From contig NZ_FNEE01000010.1 in assembly GCF_900099905.1 (NCBI RefSeq), forward strand, positions 133,946-197,945: DNA of 64,000 bases, given 5' to 3'. The DNA comes from Mesorhizobium muleiense (lineage in GTDB: Bacteria > Pseudomonadota > Alphaproteobacteria > Rhizobiales > Rhizobiaceae). A program made the translations under genes and the position numbers. The notes below the pieces were generated by a model. It did not search any database and had not been told where the DNA came from. It saw nothing but the letters and a program-made list of their open reading frames with translations. Within the stretch, counting starts at the first letter, position 1, and the number at the start of each line of letters is the position of its first letter. Positions 9,108-17,665 of this stretch are shown one piece after another.

Positions 9108-11396
9108 TCAAGCGGCCACGTGACCCTCGACCGCATGGACAAGCGCGTCGGGGTCGAGCGGCTTGGTGACGAAGCCGCTGGCGCCATGGGCGAGCACTGC
9201 GTGGCGGGTCGTTTCCTGACTGTCCGCCGACAGCACCATGATCGGAACCGGCGACACGGCGGTTTCCTCCTCGTGCCGGCGGATGGCGGCGATCGCGTCC
9301 AGCCCGTCCATGACAGGCATGTGCAGGTCCATCAGCACCACGTCGAAGCGGTACTTGTGGTCGGTGCCGGTGATGGCCTCGACGGCGGCCTTGCCGTTGC
9401 CGACCAGTTTCACGCGATGCCCGGCCTTTAGCAGCGTGGCACGGGCAAGCATGGCGTTGATGTCGTTATCCTCGGCGATCAGCACGGACAGGCCCCGCCG
9501 CCGGCCGCCAATGGCGCGGGCGGTTGGTGCGCCGCGCTTTTCCGGCTGCGGCTGGGTGAGGGCAGGCACGCTGCTGGTCAAAAGCACGCGAAGCAACGTT
9601 TCGCCACGCACCGGCCTTGCCAGAAAGGTGGCGTAGCCGCTGGCGCGGAACTCGCCCAGCATGCCGCGGTCGGTTGGCGCGATCAGTGTGATCGCCTCGC
9701 AATCGGCAAAGCCGCTCTGGCGAAGGCGCTTGAGCAACCTGCCGTCGCCTTCCTCCATGGCCGCATCGACCAAAAGCGCGTCGCAGCCTTCGGCGAAGGA
9801 CGCTGCCTGGGCGGCGGTGGTGGCCAGATCGACCTTGCCGCCATTGGCGCGGATGGTGCGGGCGATGGCGTCGGCCTCGATGGCGTTCTTCGACAGGATC
9901 ACGGCGCGCCGCCCTGACAGCGCATCCCGACGGCTCTGCGGCGGCTCGGTGGCCGATATTGCAGGGATTTCGAAGACGAATTCCGAACCCTGGCCGAGCT
10001 GGCTCGACACCGAGATCGTGCCGCCCATGGCGATCACCAGGCGCCTGGAGATGGCAAGACCGAGCCCGGCGCCGCCATGCGCGCGAGTCGACGTGCCGTC
10101 AGCCTGTTCGAATTCCTCGAAGATGCGCTCCAGGTCGTCCTCGTGCAGGCCGGGACCGGTGTCGGTGACGGTGAAGCCTATGCGGTCGGTGGTTTCGGTG
10201 CGGGCACGAGCGATGCTCACCAACACGCCGCCGCTGTCGGTGAACTTGATGGCGTTGCCGATGAGGTTGAGCAGCACCTGCCTGACCCTTCCAGGATCGG
10301 CTGATATCATCTGCGGCACGTCGGGTTCGACATGGCAGCCAAGGCCGATGTTCTTGGCGAAGGCACGCGCCGCCAGGAGTTCTACGATGTTGTCGGCGAT
10401 CTCGCGCACCGACATTGGCTGCGGTTCGGGATCGAAGCGGCCGGCCTCGATCTTGGAATAGTCGAGCAGGTCCTCGATCAGCGCCAGCAGCGCGCTGGCC
10501 GAGGTCGAGATGGCGCCGACATAGGTCCGTTGTTGCGGCGAGAGCCCGGTGTCCGCCAGCAGCTTGGCCATGCCCATGATGCCGTTCATCGGCGTGCGGA
10601 TCTCGTGGCTGACGGTGGCGAGGAAGCGCGATTTGGCCTGGCTTGCATATTCGGCTCGCTCGCGGGCGGTGATCAGCGACGTTTCGGCGTGCTTGCGGGC
10701 GGTAATGTCGCGGGCGATGGCGCGATGCGAGACAGCGCCGCTCTCCTTGTCGCGCACGGACAGTTCGATCCATGAGAACCAGCGCGGGCCGCTCGGTGTT
10801 CTAATGGCGACGTCGGTGGAGCTCAGGCATTCATGGTCGGAAAAAGCGGCATCGGGAACTATGCCGACGTCAATGCCGAGGTCGGCCAGGGCCTTGCCGG
10901 CAAGGTCGCGCTGGTCGGCTCCGACAAGCTCGGCGAAAACCTTGTTGGCATAGACGATGTGGGCGTCACGGTCGCGATGGACGACGAGATCGCCAAGCGC
11001 GTCGATCAGCCCGCGAAAGCGTTCCTCGCTCTCCTGCATCTCCCACACGCGGTCGGCCAGGCTCTCAACCTCGGCGCGGCTGCGCGCTGCGGTCTCGCCA
11101 AGCAGCGCAACCGTGCGGCGCGCCGTGCGCCTGGCACGCAGATGCACGGCAAGGCCTGCCATGCCAGTCGACAAAAGCCCGACGGTGATGAAGATCGGCG
11201 CGCCGGTCAGATGCGACAGGCCCGCCAGCACGACGATGGCGACGAGCATCAGGAACGGCAGGCCTTCGCGATTGGCGGCGGGCAATTCAGGCGCCAGTGG
11301 CGGCGCCGCGATATGCTGCCGGCTTGGCGCCTCCGGGCCGATCCCGTCGACGTTTTCGGCGCTCTCTGTTTCTCTGATGCCGGATTCCGTGACCAT
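9108..11396 (-). CDS. Membrane hybrid histidine kinase with PAS and two receiver domains
   Basis: A 762-residue sensor kinase. Two transmembrane helices lie at about residues 46-85, then a short coiled coil, a PAS domain (about 125-235), a HisKA dimerisation domain with phospho-acceptor His264 (SHEIRTPMNG), an ATPase domain with the N box near 380-387 and G box near 441-447, a degenerate receiver (about 495-608) and an intact C-terminal receiver with phospho-acceptor Asp690 in VVLMDLHMPVMDG. There is little periplasmic sequence, so the signal is probably membrane-borne or cytoplasmic. No partner regulator is adjacent, so the output is unknown. Confidence 0.92.
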   Translation of the reverse strand: MVTESGIRETESAENVDGIGPEAPSRQHIAAPPLAPELPAANREGLPFLMLVAIVVLAGLSHLTGAPIFITVGLLSTGMAGLAVHLRARRTARRTVALLGETAARSRAEVESLADRVWEMQESEERFRGLIDALGDLVVHRDRDAHIVYANKVFAELVGADQRDLAGKALADLGIDVGIVPDAAFSDHECLSSTDVAIRTPSGPRWFSWIELSVRDKESGAVSHRAIARDITARKHAETSLITARERAEYASQAKSRFLATVSHEIRTPMNGIMGMAKLLADTGLSPQQRTYVGAISTSASALLALIEDLLDYSKIEAGRFDPEPQPMSVREIADNIVELLAARAFAKNIGLGCHVEPDVPQMISADPGRVRQVLLNLIGNAIKFTDSGGVLVSIARARTETTDRIGFTVTDTGPGLHEDDLERIFEEFEQADGTSTRAHGGAGLGLAISRRLVIAMGGTISVSSQLGQGSEFVFEIPAISATEPPQSRRDALSGRRAVILSKNAIEADAIARTIRANGGKVDLATTAAQAASFAEGCDALLVDAAMEEGDGRLLKRLRQSGFADCEAITLIAPTDRGMLGEFRASGYATFLARPVRGETLLRVLLTSSVPALTQPQPEKRGAPTARAIGGRRRGLSVLIAEDNDINAMLARATLLKAGHRVKLVGNGKAAVEAITGTDHKYRFDVVLMDLHMPVMDGLDAIAAIRRHEEETAVSPVPIMVLSADSQETTRHAVLAHGASGFVTKPLDPDALVHAVEGHVAA

Positions 11397-11576
11397 GCGG
11401 AAACCCTTGCCAGACAGAGATTATGGAAAATTACCGCGGATCGTTCGAATTTTAGCGGTCGCGCGGTTTTTTCCTCTCCGCTCCTGAAGCGCGTCGCGTT
11501 TGGCCGGCCTCATGCGAGGCGCTTCACCGCTGCACACCCTGGGTCATGCTTTTGCTCGACATGCATTAAAAACCGC

Positions 11577-12566
11577 TCACATGTCCACCACCACGCGACC
11601 GCGGACCTTGCCCTCGACGATATCGTGCGCGGCGTCGATGATGCCATCGAAGCCAATGGTCGTGGACAGGTTGGCGAGCTTCTGGAGGTCGAGGTCCGTG
11701 CCGATCCGGCGCCACGCCTCCATGCGGACCGTTTTTGGCGCCATCACCGAATCGATGCCGAGGAGACAAACGCCGCGCAGGATGAACGGGGCGACGCTCG
11801 TCGGCAGATCCATGCCGCCGGCCAGGCCGCAGGCGGCGACGGCGCCGCCATAGGAGGTCATCGAAAGGACGTTGGCCAGGGTGTGACTGCCGACCGCGTC
11901 GACGCCGCCGGCCCAGCGTTCCTTGGCGAGCGGCTTTGCAGGCTGGGCAAGCTCGTCGCGCGAAATCACCTCCGAAGCACCCAGGTCGGTCAGGTAGGAA
12001 CTTTCAGCGCTGCGGCCGGTCGAGGCGACGACGTGATAGCCGAGGCTGGACAGAATCGAAACCGCGACCGAGCCGACGCCGCCGGCCGCGCCCGTCACCA
12101 CGACGGGGCCGCGTTCCGGCACGATGCCGTGCCGTTCCAGCGCGATAACGCAAAGCATGGCGGTGTAACCTGCCGTGCCGACCGCCATCGCATCATGCGG
12201 GCTCATGCCCTGGGGCAGCGGCACCAGCCAGTCGCCCTTGACACGGGCGCGCTCGGCATAGGCGCCAAAATGCGTCTCGCCGACGCCCCAGCCGTTCAAT
12301 ATGACCTTGTCCCCCGTGCGCCAGTCGGCATGGGAGGACGAGATGACGGTGCCGGCGAAATCAATGCCCGGCACCAGCGGCCAGCGGCGGATCACCGGCG
12401 CCTTGCCGGATATGGCGAGGCCGTCCTTGTAGTTCACCGTCGTCGCCTCGACGGCGACGGTGACATCGCCTTCCATCAGGTCGGCTTCAGTAAGGTCGGT
12501 GATCGCGACCGACTGCTTCTTCTCGGCGTCGCGCGAAACGAGGATGGCTTTGAAGGTTTCGGGCAT
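11577..12566 (-). CDS. acuI: Acrylyl-CoA reductase-like MDR oxidoreductase
   Basis: A 329-residue zinc-free medium-chain dehydrogenase/reductase of the YhdH/AcuI group, with N-terminal sequence TFKAILVSRD and the nucleotide-binding motif VTGAAGGVGSVAV. AcuI reduces toxic acryloyl-CoA to propionyl-CoA with NADPH. The frame is open to 12623, but ATG 12566 (MPETFKAIL) matches the family start and has GAGGAG upstream. It lies downstream of lspA with a 53-base gap. The exact substrate is inferred from the family. Confidence 0.8.
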   Translation of the reverse strand: MPETFKAILVSRDAEKKQSVAITDLTEADLMEGDVTVAVEATTVNYKDGLAISGKAPVIRRWPLVPGIDFAGTVISSSHADWRTGDKVILNGWGVGETHFGAYAERARVKGDWLVPLPQGMSPHDAMAVGTAGYTAMLCVIALERHGIVPERGPVVVTGAAGGVGSVAVSILSSLGYHVVASTGRSAESSYLTDLGASEVISRDELAQPAKPLAKERWAGGVDAVGSHTLANVLSMTSYGGAVAACGLAGGMDLPTSVAPFILRGVCLLGIDSVMAPKTVRMEAWRRIGTDLDLQKLANLSTTIGFDGIIDAAHDIVEGKVRGRVVVDM

Positions 12567-12619
12567 GTCTTCTCCTCGGGCTTCTTGAATGGGACACTGT
12601 ATGGCGGCAGAAGGCCAGG

Positions 12620-13132
12620 TCAATCGCTTGAGGGCTTGGCCTCACGCCGCCAACCAATGAGTTCGTCGAGGACGACCACCACCGCGCCGACCGCGATGAA
12701 GGCGTCGGCGAGGTTGAAGATGGCGAAGGACCATATTGGGGTGTGAAACAGGATGTAGTCGATCACGTGGCCATAGGTAACGCGGTCGAACAGATTGCCG
12801 AGCGCGCCGCCGACGATCAGCGCAAAGCCGATGCGGGTAAGCACGTGGCCGGGCGGAGTGCGGGCCGCGAGATAGAGCACGAAAGCGACGACGAAAGCGG
12901 CGATGACCACCAGGCCGGTGTCACCGAAGGACGAAAACATCGAGAAGGCGATGCCGGTGTTGTAGGTGCGATACAATGCCAGGAACGGGACAAGATCGAC
13001 CTTTTCCTGAAAAGGGAGGCCGGTCTCGACCAGATATTTCACCCACTGGTCGAGCGTCACCGCGGCGGCGACCAGCACGACGTAGGGCACCCAGGATTTT
13101 GCCGTTGGGGATTTCACCGTTCGGGATGTCAC
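12620..13132 (-). CDS. lspA: Lipoprotein signal peptidase II
   Basis: A 170-residue inner-membrane aspartyl protease that removes signal peptides from prolipoproteins. It has four membrane helices and the conserved blocks GGALGNLFDR and NLADAFI. The catalytic aspartates should be Asp125 and Asp143. The start is probably GTG 13132, two bases after the stop of the TrmH-type gene; the same frame remains open far upstream, but that part overlaps other genes. It appears to be coupled to the methyltransferase upstream. Confidence 0.92.
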   Translation of the reverse strand: MTSRTVKSPTAKSWVPYVVLVAAAVTLDQWVKYLVETGLPFQEKVDLVPFLALYRTYNTGIAFSMFSSFGDTGLVVIAAFVVAFVLYLAARTPPGHVLTRIGFALIVGGALGNLFDRVTYGHVIDYILFHTPIWSFAIFNLADAFIAVGAVVVVLDELIGWRREAKPSSD

Positions 13133-13134
13133 GG

Positions 13135-13986
13135 TCAGGCGCCCTCCGCGGCAAGTTTCAGCGCGCCGCGCCGGATCTCGAACAGCATGATGCCGGTGGC
13201 CACAGCGAGATTGAGCGAATCGGCCCGACCGGACTGTGGAATCCGCAGCAATCTGTCGCAGCTTTCGGCCAGGCTTTCGGGCAGGCCCTGCTGTTCGTTG
13301 CCCATCATCAGCAGCACCGGGCCTTTGGAAAAGTCGACCGAACGGTAATCGACCGCACCCTTCAGATGTGTGCCGGCAACCAGGCCAGGAAAGCTTTTTC
13401 GCCACGCAAGGAAGGCTTCCGGCGTCGCTTTGGCCACCGGCACGGCGAAGATCGAGCCCATCGTGGCGCGGACGGTCTCGACGGAAAAAGGATCGGTGGT
13501 CTCGCCGACCAGGATGATGCCCTTGGCGCCAACGGCATCGACGGTGCGGATGACGGTACCGAGATTGCCGGGGTCGCGCACGCGGTCCAGCGCCACCCAG
13601 ACGTCGCCGTCTTGAGCGCGGATGTCCTTCAGCGGCAGGAACTTTTGCGAAAAGACGCCGACCACCATTTGCGGGTTGTCGCGGCGGGTGATGGCGACGA
13701 GCACTTTTTCCGAAACTTCGAGCACGGTGCCGCCGGCGGCAACCGTGCGTGCCGCGACCTTTTCGACCGCCGCGTTGCCGCGTCCGGCTTTGGCGAAGAC
13801 CAGTGTCCGGATCGACCAGCCGAGGTCGAGCGCGTCGATGACCAGCTTCAGCCCCTCGGCCATGAATGCGTTCTGCTGGTCGCGGTATTTCTTCAGCGAG
13901 AGCGCCTTGATGTCCTTGATCAACGGATTGGCAAGGCTGGTGACTTCCTTCACCTGCCCTGGCGCGCCGGCGTGCCGCTCGCTCAT
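13135..13986 (-). CDS. TrmH/SpoU-family RNA 2'-O-methyltransferase
   Basis: A 283-residue SPOUT methyltransferase with an N-terminal RNA-binding SpoU substrate-binding domain (NAFMAEGLKLV) and a C-terminal SpoU domain. The knotted-fold motifs are visible: DRVRDPGNLGTVIRT near residue 134, LMMGNEQQGLP near 226 and RIPQSGRADSLNLAVATGI near 247. It methylates a ribose in rRNA or tRNA; the target is unknown. It starts immediately after the stop of the upstream methyltransferase gene, forming a compact unit with lspA. Confidence 0.9.
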   Translation of the reverse strand: MSERHAGAPGQVKEVTSLANPLIKDIKALSLKKYRDQQNAFMAEGLKLVIDALDLGWSIRTLVFAKAGRGNAAVEKVAARTVAAGGTVLEVSEKVLVAITRRDNPQMVVGVFSQKFLPLKDIRAQDGDVWVALDRVRDPGNLGTVIRTVDAVGAKGIILVGETTDPFSVETVRATMGSIFAVPVAKATPEAFLAWRKSFPGLVAGTHLKGAVDYRSVDFSKGPVLLMMGNEQQGLPESLAESCDRLLRIPQSGRADSLNLAVATGIMLFEIRRGALKLAAEGA

Positions 13987-15102
13987 TCAGGCCACCCAGC
14001 GCGAGAACAGCGAGGTGGACAGCGCCCGGCCGGCGGATTTCTCGCGGATAATCAGTTCGCCGGATTCGACCGTGCCGCCCATGCCGGCAAAAGTGTCGCG
14101 CATCAAGGCATGGATGGCGAAGAAGGAAGCGCGGATCGAATAGGCGGTCAGCACGACAGCGAGCGGCTTCGGCGTCAGGATCGAGCGGCAGAGGTCGGTC
14201 AGAGCCGGCAGATCCTCGAACAATTGCCAGACCTCGCCCCTGGGGCCACGGCCATAGGCGGGCGGATCGAACAGGACGATGTCGTAACGGCTGCCTCGGC
14301 GCTCCTCGCGCTCGGCGAATTTTAGGGCGTCGTCGACGATCCAACGGATCGGCTTTTGCGACAGGCCCGCCATCTCCTGGTTCTCCCTGGCCCAGCCGAT
14401 CGCCTTCTTGGAAGCATCGACATGGGTGACCTCGGCGCCGGCGCGCGCCGCCACCAGCGAGGCAAGGCCGGTATAGCCGAACAGATTCAGCACTTTGACC
14501 GGCCGCTTCGCCGCCGCGATCAGCCCGGCCATGTGATCCCAGTGCGAGGCCTGCTCGGGGAACACGCCGACATGGCGAAACGAGGTGAAGCGGCCGAGAT
14601 AATCGATGCCGTCATGCTTCATTGGCCAGGTTTCGCCGAGCGGCGTCCTGGGGAAACGCCAGCGGCCGATGCCTTCCTCGTCGGTGTCGCCGGTGAAAAT
14701 GGCGTCGGCGCGGTCCCAGTCTTTGGCCGGCAACGCTTTTTGCCAGATCGCCTGGCCTTCAGGCCGAACGATGCGATAGGGGCCGTACTGCTCGAGCTTC
14801 TGTCCGGCACCGCTGTCGAGCAACGCGTAGTCGGCGTTGGGCGCGACTTCGAGGATCAGCGGCAGGTGTTCGGCGGGCAGGGCGCCGTCGCGGCGGGAAA
14901 GGACGCGCGGCGCGGCTATCGGCTCGGTGCGGTTGCCCGATGCGCCGGTTCCGCGCGGTTCCGCCCCGCCCTTTGCGAGCTGATGCGAGCGGCTGTCGCG
15001 GCGTTTGTCGCGAAAAGGTTTCAAGAAGCGCATCTCCGGGCCGACGTGGCCCGCTTCTGCCACAGCACATTCACCGGCGCAACAAACGCAGTCGCCGGAC
15101 AT
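13987..15102 (-). CDS. Class I SAM-dependent methyltransferase (RlmI/RlmK-like rRNA methylase)
   Basis: A methyltransferase of about 371 residues. The SAM site is VLNLFGYTGLASLVAARAGAEVTHVD, here a 26-residue block whose key part is LFGYTG, and the catalytic motif is DIVLFDPPAYGRG. The domain order resembles RlmI-type 23S rRNA cytosine-5 methylases, but no PUA domain is seen. The open frame starts far upstream (15294) in another gene. ATG 15102, 12 bases after the upstream stop, is chosen; ATG 15033 (MRFLKPFRDKR) is an alternative. The low-complexity basic N-terminus is typical of rhizobial homologues. Confidence 0.82.
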   Translation of the reverse strand: MSGDCVCCAGECAVAEAGHVGPEMRFLKPFRDKRRDSRSHQLAKGGAEPRGTGASGNRTEPIAAPRVLSRRDGALPAEHLPLILEVAPNADYALLDSGAGQKLEQYGPYRIVRPEGQAIWQKALPAKDWDRADAIFTGDTDEEGIGRWRFPRTPLGETWPMKHDGIDYLGRFTSFRHVGVFPEQASHWDHMAGLIAAAKRPVKVLNLFGYTGLASLVAARAGAEVTHVDASKKAIGWARENQEMAGLSQKPIRWIVDDALKFAEREERRGSRYDIVLFDPPAYGRGPRGEVWQLFEDLPALTDLCRSILTPKPLAVVLTAYSIRASFFAIHALMRDTFAGMGGTVESGELIIREKSAGRALSTSLFSRWVA

Positions 15103-15113
15103 TTCCGAAACGG

Positions 15114-15599
15114 TCAGCCGCGCCTGATGAAGAGCAGGGCGGCAACCAGCGATACGAAGCCGACGGCCTTGAAGCCGGCGACGATCATATGGCCGGTTTC
15201 CCAACGCAGCCGGATCGCTTCGAAATTCTCCGGAATCGGCCCAGGCACCCAGGTGGCCAGAATATCGTTCGCCGGCTTGACGAGAGCAAACCACATCGCA
15301 AGAGACACCGCATAGATCACGGCAGCGGCCAACGCATACCAGAACGCCGGTCGGTCATTGCGCAGCATCCAAGCGAGCAGTCCCGGACAGCCGATCGCGG
15401 CCAGGTCCAGTGGCGCGCCAATGACGGCAAACAGCTGGAACTGGGCGTTGAAGACAGTGGCCTCGCGCCAGAGCGAAGGCGACCACTTCGTCAGCCGAGG
15501 AGCCGATTCCAGGACATGGGCGAAGGACGGTCCAAGGCTGAGCGCCGCGACAACGGCGGCCAAGATGGACCAGAACAACAGGAACCCGCGTATCTCCAT
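15114..15599 (-). CDS. DUF1772-type integral membrane protein
   Basis: A 161-residue protein with four predicted membrane helices and the DUF1772-like C-terminal pattern RLRWETGHMIVAG. The frame is open upstream into the tandem repeat array, where it encodes repeated PTPLLPYS, but ATG 15599 (MEIRGFLLFW) is the credible start. Some family relatives act as anthrone oxygenases in other organisms; here no function can be given. It precedes the methyltransferase gene by 12 bases and may be co-transcribed. Confidence 0.75.
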   Translation of the reverse strand: MEIRGFLLFWSILAAVVAALSLGPSFAHVLESAPRLTKWSPSLWREATVFNAQFQLFAVIGAPLDLAAIGCPGLLAWMLRNDRPAFWYALAAAVIYAVSLAMWFALVKPANDILATWVPGPIPENFEAIRLRWETGHMIVAGFKAVGFVSLVAALLFIRRG

Positions 15600-15645
15600 A
15601 ACGCCCGAACAACGGGGTGACGCCGGAGACGTTCCGAAGGGAAGG

Positions 15646-15796
15646 GAGTAGGGGAGTAGGGGAGTAGGGGAGTAGGGGAGTAGGGGAGTAGGGATAAAGC
15701 AGCAAGTGAATAGGGAAAGTATGGCTTGCACGAAGCCGATCCAATGGTACGACTCCCCTACTCCCCTACTCCCCTACTCCCCTACTCCCCTACTCC
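15646..15796. repeat. Hairpin element with octamer tandem arms
   Basis: About six copies of GGGGAGTA (15646-15693) are followed by a core of about 57 bases and then by about five copies of the complement, CTCCCCTA (15753-15796). The two arms are complementary over some 40 bases, so the element can form a very long stem. The core shares CGGCTTCGTGC, GTACCA and CCCTATTCAC with the element at 7225-7330 (opposite orientation). The right arm supplies the last codons and the stop of the neighbouring cyclodeaminase gene. Confidence 0.85.
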
Positions 15797-16764
15797 CCTG
15801 ACTTCCCCATCGCCTTGTACACCGCAATGCCGGCGGCGAGGTCTTCGAGGGCTGCGCCGACCGATTTGAACAGCGTGATCTCACCGGGGCTCTGCCGGCC
15901 CTTCTTCTGGTCGCGTGCCAATTCATGCAGGTCGGCGACGATGGCTTGCGCCTCCAGCACGCCCGAGGCCAGTGGCTGGACGATGTCGCCCGCCTCCTTG
16001 GTGGCGCCGGCCCGGGTGTCGACGTAGACGCGGGCGCGCGCAATCGCATCGTCGTCGCTTTCGCGCATGGCCGGGGTGAAGCCGCCGACCAGATCGACAT
16101 GGGTCCCCGGCTTCAACAGCGCGCCCTTGATCAGCGGCGTGGTCGTGATCGTCGCCGACGAAACGATGTCGGCCTGGCCGAGTTCGGCGTCGAGATCGCT
16201 CGCGGCGGTGGCCGCAAAGCCCTCGGCGCGCAATTCCGCCGCAACCTTTTCTGCATTGGCGGGCGTGCGGTTCCAGATGCGGATGACGGTGATCGGCCGC
16301 ACCGCGCAATGCGCCCTGGCGAGGAACGGCGACAGCGCGCCGGCGCCGACCACCAGCAGCCGCGAAGCGTCCTCGCGGGCCAGATAGGAGGCTGCCAGCG
16401 CCGAGGCGCAGGCCGTGCGCCACTGCGTCAGGCGCTGGCCGTCGATCATGGCTTCAGGCTCGCCGGTCGTACCGTCGAGCAGGAGGTAAAGCCCCATCAC
16501 CGCGGGTTTGCCCACGGCGTTGTTGTCGGGCGACACGGTGACGATCTTGACGCCGATATGGCCGCCTGCCGACGAGCCGACGGCATTGAAGTCGGTCCAG
16601 GCCGGCATCAGGAGCAGGGTCGAGGCCGCGCCGTCGGGCCGTTCGACCGTATGGTGGTGCCTGACCGGCTGTACCGCGCCATCGCGAAAAGCCGCGCGCA
16701 GCGTTTCGACCAGGCCGGGAAAGGTCAGCGCCTGATCGACCTCGGCCGCCGAAATGCTCAGCAT
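15790..16764 (-). CDS. Ornithine cyclodeaminase/mu-crystallin family protein
   Basis: A 324-residue NAD(P)-binding enzyme. The Rossmann motif is VVGAGALSPF, with substrate-loop sequences HIGVKIVTVSPDN and QWRTACASALAA. The family includes ornithine cyclodeaminase, alanine dehydrogenase and ketimine reductases; the key residues are too alike to choose. Start ATG 16764 (MLSISAAEVD) is preferred to the longer frame to 16842, which lies in a repeat. The last residues (SGE) and the TAG stop are encoded by the octamer repeat, so the C-terminus was probably altered by repeat insertion. Confidence 0.85.
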   Translation of the reverse strand: MLSISAAEVDQALTFPGLVETLRAAFRDGAVQPVRHHHTVERPDGAASTLLLMPAWTDFNAVGSSAGGHIGVKIVTVSPDNNAVGKPAVMGLYLLLDGTTGEPEAMIDGQRLTQWRTACASALAASYLAREDASRLLVVGAGALSPFLARAHCAVRPITVIRIWNRTPANAEKVAAELRAEGFAATAASDLDAELGQADIVSSATITTTPLIKGALLKPGTHVDLVGGFTPAMRESDDDAIARARVYVDTRAGATKEAGDIVQPLASGVLEAQAIVADLHELARDQKKGRQSPGEITLFKSVGAALEDLAAGIAVYKAMGKSGE

Positions 16765-16794
16765 GGGAAGCTCCGTCGAGAGAAATACGCCTGA

Positions 16795-16839
16795 CGCATG
16801 ACCGCGAAACCAGAAGCGATTTTCCGCAAAGATCATGCG
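16795..16839. repeat. CGCATGA/TCATGCG palindrome, rhizobial-type dispersed repeat
   Basis: CGCATGA (16795-16801) and TCATGCG (16833-16839) enclose an imperfect inner stem. It is followed by GCAATCAAAA. This form is typical of palindromes scattered through Rhizobiales genomes. A second copy with a different inner part is at 32871-32910. Confidence 0.6.
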
Positions 16840-16898
16840 CAATCAAAAATGGTACAGCGTCCTTTGCGCGCCCAAAAAGGACGCGCGGCGGTTCCGGG

Positions 16899-17231
16899 TC
16901 AGCCCGTCGGCTTCGGCAAGGAGGGGCCTTGTTGCGCGGCCGGTGCCCGGCTGACCGCCTGGCGCAAGTTCTCGGCCTCGACGCCGCGCTGGCGCGCCAG
17001 CTTGCGATAGCGGCCCTGCTTGATCCAGGTCGCCAGGCTGCCGACGATCATGCCGATGGCGAGGGCCACGAACAGGAAGATGAAAAGCGGCAGCGTCATC
17101 GTCAGCGCCGGATTGCCGGGGTTGAATGGGTCCAGGGTGAAGGCAACCGGATCGCGGTTGGCGACCGCCAGCGCAATCAGAATGACGGCCAGCGGCACGA
17201 AGACCACGATGAGCATGAAACGATTGAACAT
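16899..17231 (-). CDS. LapA-domain (DUF1049) inner-membrane protein
   Basis: A 110-residue protein with two transmembrane helices (about residues 5-24 and 46-68) and a basic cytoplasmic tail with heptad-like character (GRYRKLARQRGVEAENLRQ). This fits the lipopolysaccharide assembly protein A (LapA/YciS) family, whose E. coli member acts with LapB in controlling LpxC turnover. No lapB is adjacent; it follows ihfB by 81 bases, a common arrangement. Function is inferred from the family. Confidence 0.82.
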   Translation of the reverse strand: MFNRFMLIVVFVPLAVILIALAVANRDPVAFTLDPFNPGNPALTMTLPLFIFLFVALAIGMIVGSLATWIKQGRYRKLARQRGVEAENLRQAVSRAPAAQQGPSLPKPTG

Positions 17232-17312
17232 AGAATTTCCTGTCGAAGGCGGGCTCTACCAAAGGCCGGCCCTCCTGAAAAGGCCGGCATGGCGCATGAG
17301 CCCGCGCGGCGC

Positions 17313-17597
17313 TTATTTGCCGCTGTTCAGCCTTTCACGCAATTCCTTGCCGGTCTTGAAGAACGGCACCCATTTCTCCTCGACCTCAACGGATTCCCCG
17401 GTACGCGGATTGCGGCCGGTGCGGGCGGGGCGGTTTTTCACCGAGAAAGCGCCGAAACCGCGCAGTTCGACCCGGTTGCCTTCGGCAAGCGCGTCGGTGA
17501 TCTCGTCGAAAATCGCGCCGACAATGTTTTCGACGTCACGCAGGAAAAGGTGCGGGTTGCGTGTGGCGATGATCTGCACAAGTTCGGATTTGATCAT
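17313..17597 (-). CDS. ihfB: Integration host factor beta subunit
   Basis: A 94-residue HU/IHF-fold DNA-bending protein. It has the beta-arm sequence RGFGAFSVKNRPARTGRNPRTGE with the conserved proline near residue 65, and the IHF-beta type N-terminus MIKSELVQIIA. With IHF-alpha it bends DNA at specific sites, for instance at sigma-54 promoters. It starts at ATG 17597, 68 bases after sppA, a conserved sppA-ihfB-lapA order. Confidence 0.95.
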   Translation of the reverse strand: MIKSELVQIIATRNPHLFLRDVENIVGAIFDEITDALAEGNRVELRGFGAFSVKNRPARTGRNPRTGESVEVEEKWVPFFKTGKELRERLNSGK

Positions 17598-17665
17598 GAG
17601 AGGGCTCCCCGTGAAAACACTGCGGTCAAATTATGAGGATGATTTTATTTGCTTTTTCACTCGTC

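Noticed and set aside
10833..12746. Plus-strand frame of 637 codons across the histidine kinase and MDR genes
   Set aside because: It spans two well-supported minus-strand genes and their gap, and the product is low-complexity Arg/Asp/Gly without motifs.
13133..14344. Extension of the lspA frame to 574 codons
   Set aside because: The upstream part lies inside the TrmH-type and methyltransferase genes and reads as shadow sequence; the family length is about 165-170.
15355..15744. Minus-strand frames through the octamer array encoding PTPLLPYS repeats
   Set aside because: The repeated peptide follows only from the DNA tandem repeat; no ribosome site or conserved protein.
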